Assembly (NCBI GenBank): GCA_025361185.1
Contig: JANYAR010000116.1
Location: forward strand, 1-49,384
Direction of reading: 5' to 3'
Length of the DNA stretch: 49,384 nucleotides
Source: Alphaproteobacteria bacterium
GTDB lineage: Bacteria; Pseudomonadota; Alphaproteobacteria; Micropepsales; Micropepsaceae
The notes below the pieces were generated by a model. The model was not told where the DNA came from, made no database searches, and worked only from the letters and a program-made list of their open reading frames with translations. A program made the translations under genes and the position numbers. This document shows positions 41,046 through 49,384 of the stretch, one piece after another; within the stretch, counting starts at the first letter, position 1, and each line of letters begins with the position of its first letter.

Positions 41046-41987
41046 TTACTCCCACCAGCCTTTGGATTTGAACCACCACAGCGGCAGCAATGCGCTGACA
41101 ATGATCAATACCAGGCCATAGGGATAGCCATACAGCCAGCCCAGCTCGGGCATGAAGTGGAAATTCATGCCATAGATGCCGGCCACCAGCACCGGGGGAA
41201 TGCCCACCACCGAGGCGATGGTCAGAACCTTGAACAGGTCATTCTGCTCGGTGGAAATAAATCCCAAGTCTGCGTCCAGCAGAAATTGCAGCTTGTCGAT
41301 GAGGTGGACTTCATATTCGTTCAGCGACTGGACGTCGGCGCCCGCCATTTTCAGCCGCGCCTTGATGGACGCATCCATCCAGCCGTCGCCGTGTTCGGCG
41401 ACATAGGGGATGGCGCGCTGCAAGACCAGCAGCATGTCGCGGATGTAGGAAAGGCGCTCGCCCATGTCGCCAAGCTCCACCAGGGTCTCGCGCAGCATGC
41501 GGTTCATCTGGGCGACCTTGTTGGCCTTCGGGTCCTGCATGTTCTTGTGAAAGATGCGGTGGGAGATTCTCAGCGCCTCGGCCCTGAGCTCCTCCAGCCG
41601 GTCGGCGGCGTAATCGATCATGGCTTCCAGGATGACCAGGAAGATGTCCGGGGCGCCGCGTTCACGGCGTTTCACCCGAGCGGTGATGGCGTCGAAAGTG
41701 TTGAGCTGGGAAAACCGCACCGTCACCAGCAGATCCCGGGTCAGGACAAAGCCGATCGGCGAGGTCACATCTTCGCCGCCATTCCTGTTGTGGGGCGTGA
41801 GCGGCACCGAGATGGTAAGTGTCCCGTCCTCATATTGCAGGCGGCTGGAGAATTCGATTTCCTCCAACTGCTCGCGCGGCGGAATGTCGATTGCGTAGTC
41901 GGTGCAGGCCTGGCCGATCTCGGCGTTGGTCGGATTGTAAAGGTCAACCCAGACCGTCCTGCCGCCGGATTGATGTTCAGTCAGCAC
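41046..41987 (-). CDS. corA: CorA-type magnesium/cobalt transporter
   Basis: A 313-residue CorA channel for Mg2+ (Co2+, Ni2+). The long cytoplasmic N-terminal part contains the coiled helices with KNMQDPKANKVAQMNRMLRE and SYIRDMLLVLQRAIPYVAEH. Two C-terminal helices follow, with the diagnostic GMN in AGIYGMNFHFMPEL just after the first (VVGIPPVLVAGIYGMN). The protein ends with ALLPLWWFKSKGWW. Starts at 41987 (MLTEHQSGG). It lies 48 nt after secA on the same strand. Between it and the CsgG-like gene is a 242-nt spacer without recognised genes. Confidence 0.95.
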   Translation of the reverse strand: MLTEHQSGGRTVWVDLYNPTNAEIGQACTDYAIDIPPREQLEEIEFSSRLQYEDGTLTISVPLTPHNRNGGEDVTSPIGFVLTRDLLVTVRFSQLNTFDAITARVKRRERGAPDIFLVILEAMIDYAADRLEELRAEALRISHRIFHKNMQDPKANKVAQMNRMLRETLVELGDMGERLSYIRDMLLVLQRAIPYVAEHGDGWMDASIKARLKMAGADVQSLNEYEVHLIDKLQFLLDADLGFISTEQNDLFKVLTIASVVGIPPVLVAGIYGMNFHFMPELGWLYGYPYGLVLIIVSALLPLWWFKSKGWWE

Positions 41988-42035
41988 GCAAACCTCCTAT
42001 TGGCGCGGTCACGCGTGAAGATTTGAGCAGGTGGG

Positions 42036-44807
42036 TCAGCTCAGCGCCCCATGGCAGTGCTTGAATTTGCGCCCCGACCCGCACGGGCAAGGCGCATTGC
42101 GCTGGACCTTGTCCCAGGTCCTGGGATTGTTGGGGTCCACCACCGGAACATCCGGCCACAGGCCCGGCTGTTCCATTTCGTTTTCGCCGGTGAGCGGATT
42201 GATGTGGGAGGCGTGCATCGCGGGCAGGGGGGTCTGTTCCAGCGGCGGCTGCGGCCCGGTGGATATCTGCACATGCATCAACTGGCGCACCACTTCGCTG
42301 CGCAGCTTGGCCAGCAGTGTCTGGAACAACTCGAATGCGTCGCCCTTATACTCGTTCAGCGGATCGCGCTGGCCATAGCCGCGCAGGCCCACATATTGGC
42401 GCAAGTGATCCAGGTCCACGATATGCTCGCGCCAGTGATGGTCCAGCGTCTGCAGCAGGATCGCCTTTTCGACATAGCGCATCACGTCGGTGCCGTATTC
42501 GGCGGTACGGGCGGCGGCGCGGGCTTCCACCGCCTTGAGGATGCGCTCGCGCACTTCCTCGTCGGCGATGCCTTCTTCCTTGGTCCAGTCCACCACCGGC
42601 AGCTCGACGCCGAAGATGCCCCGGACTTCCTCCTGCAGGCCTACCGCGTTCCATTGCTCGGCATAGGCTTTTTCGGGGATGTGGCGTTCCACCAGCGTCT
42701 CCACCACTTCCTCGCGGAAGTCGCTGATCTGGTCGGAAACGTCTTCCGACGACATGATCTCGCGGCGCTGCTCGAAGATCACCCGGCGCTGGTCGTTCAG
42801 CACATCGTCATACTTCAGGATGTTCTTGCGAATCTCGAAGTTGCGCGCCTCGACCTTCTGCTGCGCTTTCTCCAGCGCCTTGTTCACCCAGGGATGGGTA
42901 ATGGCTTCGCCCGGCTCCAGCCCCAGCTTGGTGAGGATGCCGTCCATCCGCTCAGACCCGAAAATGCGCATCAGATCGTCCTGCAGCGACAGGAAGAATT
43001 TGGATGCGCCGGGGTCGCCCTGGCGGCCTGAGCGGCCGCGCAGCTGGTTGTCGATGCGGCGGCTTTCATGCCGCTCGGTGCCGATCATGTAGAGGCCGCC
43101 GGCCGCCAGCGCCGTCTGCTTGTTGGCGGCGACTTCGGCGCGGATGGCGTCGGCCTGGACGGCGCGTTCCGCCTCGTCGGTGACGGCGGCCAGTTCCGCC
43201 TTGATGCGCATATCGGCATTGCCGCCCAGCTGGATGTCGGTGCCACGGCCCGCCATGTTGGTGGCGATGGTGACCGCACCCGTCACGCCGGCCTGGGATA
43301 CGATGAAGGCTTCCTGCTCGTGATAGCGGGCATTGAGCACATTGTGCTGGATCTTGCGCTTCTTGAGCAGTTCCGACAGTTCTTCGGACTTCTCGATCGA
43401 GGTGGTGCCCACCAGCACGGGCTGGCCTTTGGCGCGGCACTCCATGATCAGCGTGATGATGGCGTCGTTCTTCTCGCCCGCCGTGCGATAGACCTCGTCG
43501 TCGGCATCCTTGCGCGCCACCGCCACGTTGGTGGGAATTTCCAGCACATCCAGCTTGTAGATGTCCATGAACTCGGCGGCTTCGGTCAGCGCCGTGCCGG
43601 TCATGCCCGCCAGCTTGTCGTAGAGACGGAAGTAGTTCTGGAAGGTGATCGAGGCCAGGGTCACATTTTCCGGCTGGACCTGCACTTGCTCCTTGGCTTC
43701 CAGCGCCTGATGCAGGCCTTCCGAATAGCGGCGCCCCTCCATCATGCGGCCGGTGAACTCGTCGATGATGATCACCTGGTTATTCTTGACGATATAGTCC
43801 TTGTCCTTGTGGAACAGCAGATGCGCCTTCAGCGCCTGGTTCACATGATGGACCACCGAGATGTTCTCGGTGTCGTAGAGATCGCCGCTCTCCAGCAGGC
43901 CCGCCGCCTTGAGCAATTCGCCCATATGTTCGTTGCCGGTCTCGGTCAGTGACACCTGGCGGGATTTTTCGTCCAGGTCGTAATCGCCTTTGTCCTGGAT
44001 CACCTCTTCGACAAGGTTGCCGTCCTTGTCCTTCACCGTTTTGCCGGTCTTGACCTTATGCGGCGCCACGAGTTGCGGCATCATGGCATCGACCGACACG
44101 TACATCCCGGTCTGATCCTCCGTGGGACCGGAGATGATCAGCGGCGTGCGCGCCTCGTCGATCAGGATGGAGTCCACCTCGTCCACGATGGCATAGGCGT
44201 GGCCGCGCTGGGCCATGGCGTCCAGCGCGTATTTCATATTGTCGCGCAGATAGTCGAAGCCGAACTCGTTGTTGGTGCCATAGGTGATGTCGGCGGCGTA
44301 GTTGGCCTTGCGCTCGGCATCATCCAGGCCATGAACGATGACCCCCACGCTCATGCCCAGAAAACGGTAGATCTGCCCCATCCATTCGCTGTCGCGGCGG
44401 GCGAGATAGTCGTTGACTGTCACCACATGCACGCCGTCGCCGGCCAGGGCGTTGAGATAACAGGGCAGGGTGGCGACCAGGGTCTTGCCTTCGCCGGTCT
44501 TCATTTCGGCGATATTGCCCCGGTGCAGGACGATGCCGCCGACCAGCTGGACGTCGAAATGGCGCTGGCCCAGGGTACGCTTGGCGGCCTCGCGCACCAC
44601 CGCGAAGGCTTCCGGCAGCAGGTCGTCCAGGGTCTCGCCCTGTTCCAGCCGCTCGCGGAAGGCGGGCGTCATAGCCGCCAGTTCGGTGTCCGACATGGCC
44701 GCAAAACGCGGCTCCAAGGCATTGATCTTGGAAACCGCGCCCCACAGGGGCTTGACCTTGCGGTCATTGGCCGAACCGAAAAGCGATTTGGCGAGCGAAC
44801 CCAGCAT
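42036..44807 (-). CDS. secA: Preprotein translocase ATPase SecA
   Basis: The motor of Sec-dependent export. The 923-residue protein begins [20 protein letters not shown] and shows Walker [15 protein letters not shown], Walker [35 protein letters not shown] and [20 protein letters not shown] in the second nucleotide-binding half, and the C-terminal zinc-binding SEC-C motif [16 protein letters not shown], which binds SecB. The ATG at 44807 is chosen by the conserved start; the frame continues upstream without SecA sequence. Divergent from argJ across 162 nt. Confidence 0.98.
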   Translation of the reverse strand: MLGSLAKSLFGSANDRKVKPLWGAVSKINALEPRFAAMSDTELAAMTPAFRERLEQGETLDDLLPEAFAVVREAAKRTLGQRHFDVQLVGGIVLHRGNIAEMKTGEGKTLVATLPCYLNALAGDGVHVVTVNDYLARRDSEWMGQIYRFLGMSVGVIVHGLDDAERKANYAADITYGTNNEFGFDYLRDNMKYALDAMAQRGHAYAIVDEVDSILIDEARTPLIISGPTEDQTGMYVSVDAMMPQLVAPHKVKTGKTVKDKDGNLVEEVIQDKGDYDLDEKSRQVSLTETGNEHMGELLKAAGLLESGDLYDTENISVVHHVNQALKAHLLFHKDKDYIVKNNQVIIIDEFTGRMMEGRRYSEGLHQALEAKEQVQVQPENVTLASITFQNYFRLYDKLAGMTGTALTEAAEFMDIYKLDVLEIPTNVAVARKDADDEVYRTAGEKNDAIITLIMECRAKGQPVLVGTTSIEKSEELSELLKKRKIQHNVLNARYHEQEAFIVSQAGVTGAVTIATNMAGRGTDIQLGGNADMRIKAELAAVTDEAERAVQADAIRAEVAANKQTALAAGGLYMIGTERHESRRIDNQLRGRSGRQGDPGASKFFLSLQDDLMRIFGSERMDGILTKLGLEPGEAITHPWVNKALEKAQQKVEARNFEIRKNILKYDDVLNDQRRVIFEQRREIMSSEDVSDQISDFREEVVETLVERHIPEKAYAEQWNAVGLQEEVRGIFGVELPVVDWTKEEGIADEEVRERILKAVEARAAARTAEYGTDVMRYVEKAILLQTLDHHWREHIVDLDHLRQYVGLRGYGQRDPLNEYKGDAFELFQTLLAKLRSEVVRQLMHVQISTGPQPPLEQTPLPAMHASHINPLTGENEMEQPGLWPDVPVVDPNNPRTWDKVQRNAPCPCGSGRKFKHCHGALS

Positions 44808-44969
44808 GAAATCCTCTACATCCGGCCGGAACGGGGGGCCAAAGCGGCCGAAGGCCAAAAAAAGTGACCGCCAAATCGGCATGGCGGCCGCGCGGGAGAC
44901 ATAAGAACGCGCTAGGCTCTTGTCAAACCGGGGATTTTTAACACTATCCCGCCGGAAATCGGGGGAAAG

Positions 44970-46241
44970 ATGGCCAAAAGCACCAAACCAACCGGGAAAG
45001 CCGCAGCAGCGCACGCCGTGTCGCCGCTGGCTCCCAAGACTTTCCCCAAGCTGCCACCCCTGGCGGGGGTCCGGCTGGCCACGGTAGCGGCCGGGGTACG
45101 TTATCAGCAGCGTACCGACGTGCTGCTGGCCCTGCTGGCGCCAGGGACCCAGGTGGCCGGTGTATTCACCAATTCCAAGACGGCCTCGGCCCCGGTCCTG
45201 TGGTGCCGCGACAAGCTGAAAGGCCGCGAGGCCCGGGTCTTGGTGGTCAACAGCGGCAACGCCAACGCCTTTACAGGCAGGGCCGGTCAAGAAGGGGTGC
45301 AGGAGATCGCGGGCGAGGCCGCCGCCGTGGCGCGGTGCCGTCCTGACGAAGTCTTCCTGGCCTCGACGGGGGTGATCGGCGAACCGCTGCCAACGCAGAA
45401 GATCACCAAGGTGCTGGCCGGACTGGCGCTACAGGGCGCTCCCGGCAACTGGCGTGCCGCCGCCGACGCCATCATGACCACCGACACCTATCCCAAGGCC
45501 GCCACCGCCACCGCCTTGATCGATGGCGTCAAGGTGAGCATCAACGGCATCGCCAAGGGCTCGGGCATGATCGCCCCCGACATGGCGACGATGCTGAGCT
45601 TTGTCTTCACCGATGCAAACTTGCCCGCCAGCGTGCTGCAGGAATGCTTGAGCGCAGGTGTTGGGCCGTCTTTCAATTCCATCACGGTGGACAGCGACAC
45701 CTCGACCAGCGACACGCTGATGCTGTTCGCCACGGGCAAAGGCGGCAAGCACACCGCGATCGCCAAGGCGAGCGATAACAAGCTAAAAGATTTTCGCCGC
45801 GCCCTCGATGCGGTGCTGCTGGATCTGGCGTTGCAGGTGGTCAAGGATGGGGAGGGCGCACAAAAACTGATCCGCATTGACGTCACGGGCGCGCAAAGCG
45901 ACACCGCTGCCAAGCGCATCGGGCTTTCCATCGCCAATTCGCCGCTGGTCAAGACGGCGATTGGCGGCAACGACGCAAACTGGGGCCGCATTGTGATGGC
46001 GGTGGGAAAGAGCGGCGAGGCCGCCGACCGCGACAGATTGAAAATTTCCTTCGGCGGTCATGTCGTGGCTGAGCATGGCATGCGCGCCGCCAAATACAGC
46101 GAAGCCGCGGCCACCAAGGCTGTAGCGGGCCGCAGCGTCGAAATCGCGGTGGAGCTGGGGCTGGGCAAGGGCGCGGCGCGGGTTTGGACTTGCGATCTCA
46201 CCCACGGCTATATCGACATCAACGGGTCTTATAGAAGCTGA
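44970..46241 (+). CDS. argJ: Bifunctional ornithine acetyltransferase/N-acetylglutamate synthase
   Basis: ArgJ transfers the acetyl group between N-acetylornithine and glutamate in arginine synthesis, and may also make N-acetylglutamate from acetyl-CoA. The 423-residue precursor cleaves itself before the nucleophile Thr207, found in [16 protein letters not shown]. Other family segments are [28 protein letters not shown] and [11 protein letters not shown]; the C-terminal [29 protein letters not shown] is typical. A candidate promoter TTGTCA (44929) with CACTAT about 16 nt on lies shortly before the ATG. Residues 1-25 are an Ala/Lys-rich extension. Confidence 0.96.
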   Translation: MAKSTKPTGKAAAAHAVSPLAPKTFPKLPPLAGVRLATVAAGVRYQQRTDVLLALLAPGTQVAGVFTNSKTASAPVLWCRDKLKGREARVLVVNSGNANAFTGRAGQEGVQEIAGEAAAVARCRPDEVFLASTGVIGEPLPTQKITKVLAGLALQGAPGNWRAAADAIMTTDTYPKAATATALIDGVKVSINGIAKGSGMIAPDMATMLSFVFTDANLPASVLQECLSAGVGPSFNSITVDSDTSTSDTLMLFATGKGGKHTAIAKASDNKLKDFRRALDAVLLDLALQVVKDGEGAQKLIRIDVTGAQSDTAAKRIGLSIANSPLVKTAIGGNDANWGRIVMAVGKSGEAADRDRLKISFGGHVVAEHGMRAAKYSEAAATKAVAGRSVEIAVELGLGKGAARVWTCDLTHGYIDINGSYRS

Positions 46242-46267
46242 ATGTAAGTCTCGAGCGCGTTCGGCCG

Positions 46268-46292
46268 GCGAAAGGTCCACTGGACCTTTCGC
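46268..46292. repeat. Perfect palindrome, GGTCCA core (copy 1)
   Basis: Arms GCGAAAGGTCCA and TGGACCTTTCGC (12 bp each) around one central C. It shares the GAAA-GGTCC and GGACC-TTTC layout with copy 2 at 46354-46378. Confidence 0.85.
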
Positions 46293-46353
46293 TAATCGGC
46301 CTCACTTCGCAGCGCGGTCCGGCTGCTCGCTTGGGCTCGCGGCGTTCGTCGCT

Positions 46354-46378
46354 CGAAATGGTCCACCGGACCATTTCG
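46354..46378. repeat. Perfect palindrome, GGTCC core (copy 2)
   Basis: Arms CGAAATGGTCC and GGACCATTTCG (11 bp each) around ACC. It is related to copy 1 but has an extra T in each arm, a compensated change that keeps the pairing. Copy spacing is 86 nt. Confidence 0.85.
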
Positions 46379-46393
46379 TTCGCCTTGGCGAAC
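46378..46393. repeat. Small palindrome abutting copy 2
   Basis: GTTCGCC-TT-GGCGAAC with 7-bp arms begins at the last base of copy 2. As DNA it would extend the hairpin-forming region to about 40 nt. Confidence 0.7.
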
Positions 46394-46552
46394 CGCTCCT
46401 CACCCCTCAGCACACACCAGCTTTCTCCCCCCGCGAGCGGAGCGATGAGCGGGCGGGGTGAGCGCGGCGCCCAAGCCGCGCGAACGCGCAGCGAAGGTGA
46501 GTACCGACAGCGTACGAACGCGGAGCCGACCTGAGCTGTGTCAGACGGGGGA

Positions 46553-46975
46553 TTAGATTAAAGCAGCATCCAGACTGATCTCGCATTTCAGGAGCTTGGA
46601 CACCGGGCAGCCTTTCTCGGCCTTGCCCGCCAACTCCTGGAACTTGGCATCGTCAAGGCCGGGAATTTTGGCCCGCAAGGTGAGATGCGACTTGGTGATG
46701 GTAAAGCCATCGTCCTTTTTTTCCAGCGTGATCTCGGCCTTGGTGTTCATCTCGGTAGCGGTGAATCCGGCTTCCCCCAGGATCAGCGAAAGCGCCATGG
46801 TGAAACAGCCCGAATGGGCGGCGCCGATCAACTCTTCGGGGTTGGTGCCGGGCTGGCCTTCGAAACGGGCGGCGAAGCCGTAAGGATATTCTTTCAGCGC
46901 GCCGCTCTTGGTGGAAATAGCCCCCTTGCCGTCCTTGAGGCCGCCCTGCCATTTTGCCGTGCCGTATGTCGTCAT
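46553..46975 (-). CDS. OsmC-family peroxiredoxin-like protein
   Basis: A 140-residue protein of the OsmC/Ohr fold that reduces hydroperoxides through two cysteines. The opening YGTAKWQGGLKDGKGAISTKSG, the central GAAHSGCFTMALSLILG with the peroxidatic Cys, and the closing EKGCPVSKLLKCEI with the resolving Cys fit the OsmC subgroup. The start at 46975 is supported by GGGAGA 7 nt upstream; a start further up is not needed. Convergent with argJ, divergent from mutT. Confidence 0.94.
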   Translation of the reverse strand: MTTYGTAKWQGGLKDGKGAISTKSGALKEYPYGFAARFEGQPGTNPEELIGAAHSGCFTMALSLILGEAGFTATEMNTKAEITLEKKDDGFTITKSHLTLRAKIPGLDDAKFQELAGKAEKGCPVSKLLKCEISLDAALI

Positions 46976-47048
46976 CTGTTTCTCCCATCTTGTCTTGTCC
47001 CAAAAAGGGGCAATTCCGAACAATTTTAACCCATGCTATGCAGAGCTC

Positions 47049-47063
47049 TTAACTTCACCTTAG
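47049..47063 (+). promoter_or_regulatory. Possible CtrA-like site before mutT-flp
   Basis: TTAA-CTTCACC-TTAG matches the CtrA box TTAA-N7-TTAA at 7 of 8 positions, 15 nt before the mutT ATG. CtrA controls pilin genes in Caulobacter, and a Flp pilin gene lies downstream. The motif is short, so chance cannot be excluded. Confidence 0.35.
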
Positions 47064-47078
47064 TGCCGTAACGCGAAT

Positions 47079-47489
47079 ATGAACAAACCGCAGCCTTTAA
47101 TCCTTGTCGTTGCGGTCGCATTGGTCGATCCTGACGGCCGTGTGTTGATCGCACAACGTCCCGAAGGCAAAAGCATGGCGGGGTTATGGGAATTTCCAGG
47201 CGGCAAGATCGAGACGGGCGAACGTCCCGAAGATGCGCTGATCCGCGAACTGGCGGAAGAGCTGGATATCGCGGTGAAAGAAGCGTGCCTGGCGCCGTTC
47301 ACCTTCGCTTCGCACGGCTATGGCGATTTTCATCTGTTGATGCCGCTTTTTGTCTGCCGCCGCTGGGAAGGCGAGCCCAAGGCGCGCCATCATGCGGCCC
47401 TCAAATGGGTAAGGCCCAAGGACTTGGCGCAATATCCCATGCCGGCGGCCGACTTGCCGCTCATTCCCATGCTGCGAGATCTCTTATGA
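47079..47489 (+). CDS. mutT: 8-oxo-dGTP diphosphatase MutT
   Basis: A 136-residue Nudix hydrolase that removes oxidised dGTP. The Nudix box is GGKIETGERPEDALIRELAE followed by ELDI, with all acidic metal ligands. LLIPMLRDLL-like ending and WEFPGGKIE fit MutT. Typical substrate 8-oxo-dGTP is inferred from family. The TGA overlaps the ATG of the Flp pilin gene (ATGA at 47486-47489). In Alphaproteobacteria mutT is often placed near argJ and secA, as here. Confidence 0.94.
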   Translation: MNKPQPLILVVAVALVDPDGRVLIAQRPEGKSMAGLWEFPGGKIETGERPEDALIRELAEELDIAVKEACLAPFTFASHGYGDFHLLMPLFVCRRWEGEPKARHHAALKWVRPKDLAQYPMPAADLPLIPMLRDLL

Positions 47490-47638
47490 AGAACTTCCTT
47501 CGCAATAAAAGCGGCGCCACCGCCATCGAATATGGGATGATCGCCGGCCTGATCGCGATGGCGGTTATCACCGTCGTCGGCACGGTGGGCACCACCCTCT
47601 CTTCCACCCTTTACGCGGCTATAGCCACAGCCCCGTAA
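47486..47638 (+). CDS. Flp-type (type IVb) pilin
   Basis: A 50-residue pilin. The basic leader KNFLRNKSG ends at Gly10, followed by ATAIEYGMIAGLIAMAV, the Flp signature with the conserved Glu and Tyr and a hydrophobic helix. A prepilin peptidase would cut after Gly10, leaving a mature chain of about 40 residues. Flp fibres are assembled by Tad machinery and serve adhesion; no tad or cpa genes are in the window. Its ATG overlaps the mutT stop, so translation depends on mutT. Its stop abuts the end of the convergent methyltransferase gene. Confidence 0.92.
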   Translation: MKNFLRNKSGATAIEYGMIAGLIAMAVITVVGTVGTTLSSTLYAAIATAP

Positions 47639-48499
47639 TCACCTTTTGAGTGGATGCTCCGCGGTGCCCAATGCCTCGGCCAGCCGGGTTTTGGCGCTGC
47701 CGGGCCTTAGCGGCTGTTGCTGGCTTTGATGCGGCGCCCAGCCGGTGAGGTACAGGGTTTCGAACCGCGCCCGAAGCTTTGCGTTTTCACTATAGTGTTC
47801 GCCATAGTGGGCGAGCAAGGCGGCCAGCGTATCGCGGCGCAGGAACTGTCTGCTGCGTTCGCTCATGACATTGGTGAGGCCGTGGAGGCGCAGGTCGCGG
47901 ACGAGCGCGAAGAAATCACGATACAGCACCGTCAGCCGTTCGACATCGGCGACCGGTAGTGCAAAGCCCCCACGTTGCAAGAGCGCACCCAGATCGCGCA
48001 CATCGGCGAAAGGCGACACGCGCGGGCTGATACCGCCGCGCGTGAGGTCTTCCGCATGGGCAAAGGCCTCGCGCAATTCGCCCAAGGTGCCGCCACCCAG
48101 AAGCGCGCCCAGAAACAGGCCATCGGGTTTCAGCAGGCGCCGGATCTGAATCAGCGCACCGGGCAGGTCGTTGATCCATTGCAGGGAAAACAGACTGACC
48201 GTCAGATCGAACGGGCCTTGTTCCGAAGACCCTGGCGCCGCCAGGACTTCGCGCGCATCGAAATCGGCGCAGACCCACGTCTGCGCGAAGGGTGCGACCT
48301 CCTCAGGCACGACGCTGCCAATCCACAGCCCATGTTCGAACTTGCGGGTCACGGCCTGCAGGCGATCGGCCAGGCCTTCCGCCGCCGCCTGGACCAGGAA
48401 AGGCTCGCCCGCAAGCCGCACCGCGCGATCGCGCGCGCGCAGGACGGCCGAAAAATCAAAAAGGGGCGGGCGCCCCTTAGAGTTTGGTAAGTCGGGCAT
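47639..48499 (-). CDS. SAM-dependent methyltransferase (NDUFAF5/BioC-like)
   Basis: A 286-residue class I methyltransferase. Features seen are the N-terminal PLFDFSAVLRARDRAVRLAG, the core strand segments PFDLTVSLFSLQWINDLPGA and RRLLKPDGLFLGALLGGGTL, and GISPRVSPFADVRDLGALLQ typical of the NDUFAF5/BioC-like family. The usual glycine-rich SAM motif (E/DxGxGxG) is changed to GLWIGSVVPEEV. This is the known alphaproteobacterial form, whose mitochondrial relative NDUFAF5 modifies complex I. The start is taken at 48499 (MPDLPN); an ATG at 48520 overlaps comF. Substrate unknown. Confidence 0.85.
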   Translation of the reverse strand: MPDLPNSKGRPPLFDFSAVLRARDRAVRLAGEPFLVQAAAEGLADRLQAVTRKFEHGLWIGSVVPEEVAPFAQTWVCADFDAREVLAAPGSSEQGPFDLTVSLFSLQWINDLPGALIQIRRLLKPDGLFLGALLGGGTLGELREAFAHAEDLTRGGISPRVSPFADVRDLGALLQRGGFALPVADVERLTVLYRDFFALVRDLRLHGLTNVMSERSRQFLRRDTLAALLAHYGEHYSENAKLRARFETLYLTGWAPHQSQQQPLRPGSAKTRLAEALGTAEHPLKR

Positions 48500-48518
48500 T
48501 GGCGCTAGATTAGCTTCC

Positions 48519-49118
48519 ATGATCGCAAATGTCGCCAAAGCGGTTCTGGATCTGCTGTTTCCACCGCACTGTATCGGCTGCCATGCGCAAGTCGCGCAAG
48601 CCGGATTTTGCGCCCAATGCTGGAGCGGGATCGGCTTTCTGGACGGTCCGGGATGCGCCTGCTGCGGATTGCCTTTTGCGGTTGGCTTGGAGGGCAGCAA
48701 TCTGTGCGCGGCCTGCCTGACAAAACCGCCGGCCTTCGATGCCGCCCGCGCCATATTCGCCTATGACGAGAAAAGCCGGGGCGCCGTCCTGGCGCTGAAG
48801 CATGCCGACCGCCTCGATCTGGTTCCTGGCTTTGCACGCTGGCTCGGCCGCAGCGGCCGCACTGTTTTGGAGGGATGCGATCTGGTGATCCCGGTGCCGC
48901 TGCACCCTGTGCGGCTCTGGCGCCGCCGCTACAACCAGTCCGCCGAGCTGGCACGGCGCGGTGCTGTCCTAAATGACAGTCAAGAAGCGATTGGGGTGGC
49001 CATATCAGCTTGCAGACAAATGCCCATAGGTCGTGCCACAACGATGGACCCGACATGCCCCAGACGCTCCGATGTAAACATCCTCGAAGTAAGCCCCGAT
49101 GAGGATGGAGACGTGTAG
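48519..49118 (+). pseudogene. comF: comF, 3' part replaced by other DNA
   Basis: The first about 148 residues are normal ComF/amidophosphoribosyltransferase-like sequence: LLFPPHCIGCHAQVAQAGFC with zinc-binding CxxC pairs, CACCGLPF, CAACLTKPPAFD, ALKHADRLDLVPGFARWL, and VIPVPLHPVRLWRRRYNQSA. After LARR (about 48955) the frame runs through about 50 residues (GAVLNDSQEAIGVAISACRQ onward) with no resemblance to ComF. The phosphoribosyltransferase part, with its VDDVxTTG-type motif, is absent. The gene is therefore broken, probably by an insertion near 48960. Whether a functional remnant persists is unlikely. Adjacent to the methyltransferase gene, as in many Alphaproteobacteria. Confidence 0.85.
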
Positions 49119-49384
49119 CTATTGTGCGGAGCGGACAAACTCAGCAGGAGGTGAGTATGTGTGCGAACCGCTTTCAGATGCCAACGACCACGCTTTTGCC
49201 GATTGAAGTGCTGATCTGGCCAAATGCGCAAAACGGCTTCTCAGAATTTTCGCTATTAGTGGCGAGTTGAAGCTCGCAGTGGCCCAAACACCCTTATTTT
49301 TAGTTTCCAGGCGCTAAATTTTATTGTCGCCTGAAGTAAAGTGCTTGGAGTCTGAAGTCAAAACCTCAGATTCTTCGGAGCGGG
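48962..49384. other. Non-native DNA after the comF breakpoint
   Basis: A stretch of about 420 nt to the window edge. From about 49230 it is markedly AT-richer than the rest of the window. No transposase, integrase or known repeat is recognised. A strong AGGAGGTGAG (49147-49155 area) precedes a short frame at 49157. The other end and any element genes would be beyond 49384. Confidence 0.6.
49157..49270 (+). CDS. Possible 37-residue small protein in the inserted segment
   Basis: ATG at 49157, with a textbook AGGAGGTGA ribosome-binding site 2-4 nt upstream; stop at 49268. The product (MCANRFQMPTTTLLPIEVLI...) has no recognised relatives. The very short spacing and the lack of family evidence make it a weak call; it could equally be part of a structured RNA or element end. 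Confidence 0.25.
   Translation: MCANRFQMPTTTLLPIEVLIWPNAQNGFSEFSLLVAS

Larger units (their letters stand above)
46242..46552. other. 311-nt spacer between convergent argJ and osmC-like genes
   Basis: No gene is supported. The spacer holds three perfect palindromes (46268-46292, 46354-46378 and 46378-46393) separated by GC-rich DNA with many GCGC/CGAGCG words. No U-tract follows any of them, so they are not classical terminators. Confidence 0.7.

Noticed and set aside
42051..43031. 326-codon open frame antisense to secA (and similar at 43068-43952 and 44058-44867)
   Set aside because: SecA is certain on the other strand; these frames have no recognisable domains and mirror SecA codon usage.
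48962..49384. Group II intron 5' end or IS end at the comF breakpoint
   Set aside because: The first bases (GTGCTG) only loosely resemble the GTGYG start of group II introns, and no intron domain, IS inverted repeat or transposase can be seen; left unclassified.
1..49384. CRISPR array, rRNA operon, prophage or complete insertion sequence
   Set aside because: No regularly spaced direct repeats, rRNA or tRNA motifs, phage structural genes or transposases were found on reading both strands.

Overview
The window is high-GC chromosomal DNA from an alphaproteobacterium. The evidence is the aerobic cobaltochelatase pair cobS-cobT, a CarD-type regulator beside fdxA, an S4 protein and a SUV3-like helicase, and the order accA / xerD / aroK-aroB / CNNM-CBS / bolA / dnaJ-like / cobS-cobT / rpmB. 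PEP-CTERM proteins and a Flp pilin make a soil or water bacterium with an envelope-anchored matrix plausible; a Rhizomicrobium/Micropepsales-like source is a guess. Almost all genes are ordinary core metabolism and housekeeping. No tRNA, rRNA, CRISPR array or complete mobile element was found.

Layout. 1-2464: two PEP-CTERM surface-protein genes on the minus strand, with unrelated ectodomains but matching sigma-54-type promoters, matching upstream elements, matching sorting tails and matching terminators. A decayed piece of an AI-2E-family transporter gene lies between them. 2465-2734: a small membrane protein. 2756-13149: an eleven-gene minus-strand run with overlapping or near-overlapping junctions (ygfZ, tag, phrB, cysK, sseA, GNAT, peptide transporter, metC, hisI, AI-2E transporter, cutA), rich in sulfur amino-acid functions. 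13215-15205: a dihydroorotase-family gene and a LysE-type exporter. 15379-18574: a periplasmic FKBP isomerase and a GH17-GT2 glucan synthase. 18588-20651: a palindromic repeat, a superinfection-immunity-like protein and a TPR protein. 20687-24020: an FAD oxidoreductase, tsaC and an MscS channel (minus). 24103-24873: a nuclease-fold protein.

24959-29039 is the conserved block helicase, S4 protein, fdxA and carD. 29357-34621 holds a DUF3108 protein, rpmB, cobT, cobS, a J-domain protein and bolA. 34590-39665 holds the CNNM/CBS protein, aroB, aroK, xerD and accA. 39853-46241 holds a CsgG-like protein, corA, secA and argJ. 46553-48499 holds an OsmC protein, mutT translationally coupled to a Flp pilin, and a methyltransferase. 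At the right edge comF is broken near 48960 and the sequence changes to AT-richer DNA without recognisable genes, probably the end of an inserted element that continues outside the window.

The most interesting signal is the twin PEP-CTERM cassette at the left edge. The sigma-54 -24/-12 motif lies exactly 50 nt, and a 29-bp element exactly 107 nt, upstream of both start codons, which suggests a dedicated enhancer-driven surface-protein regulon. Other points are the dihydroorotase-family protein lacking the first metal-binding His, the mutT-flp overlap, several large perfect palindromes in intergenic DNA, and the comF breakpoint.
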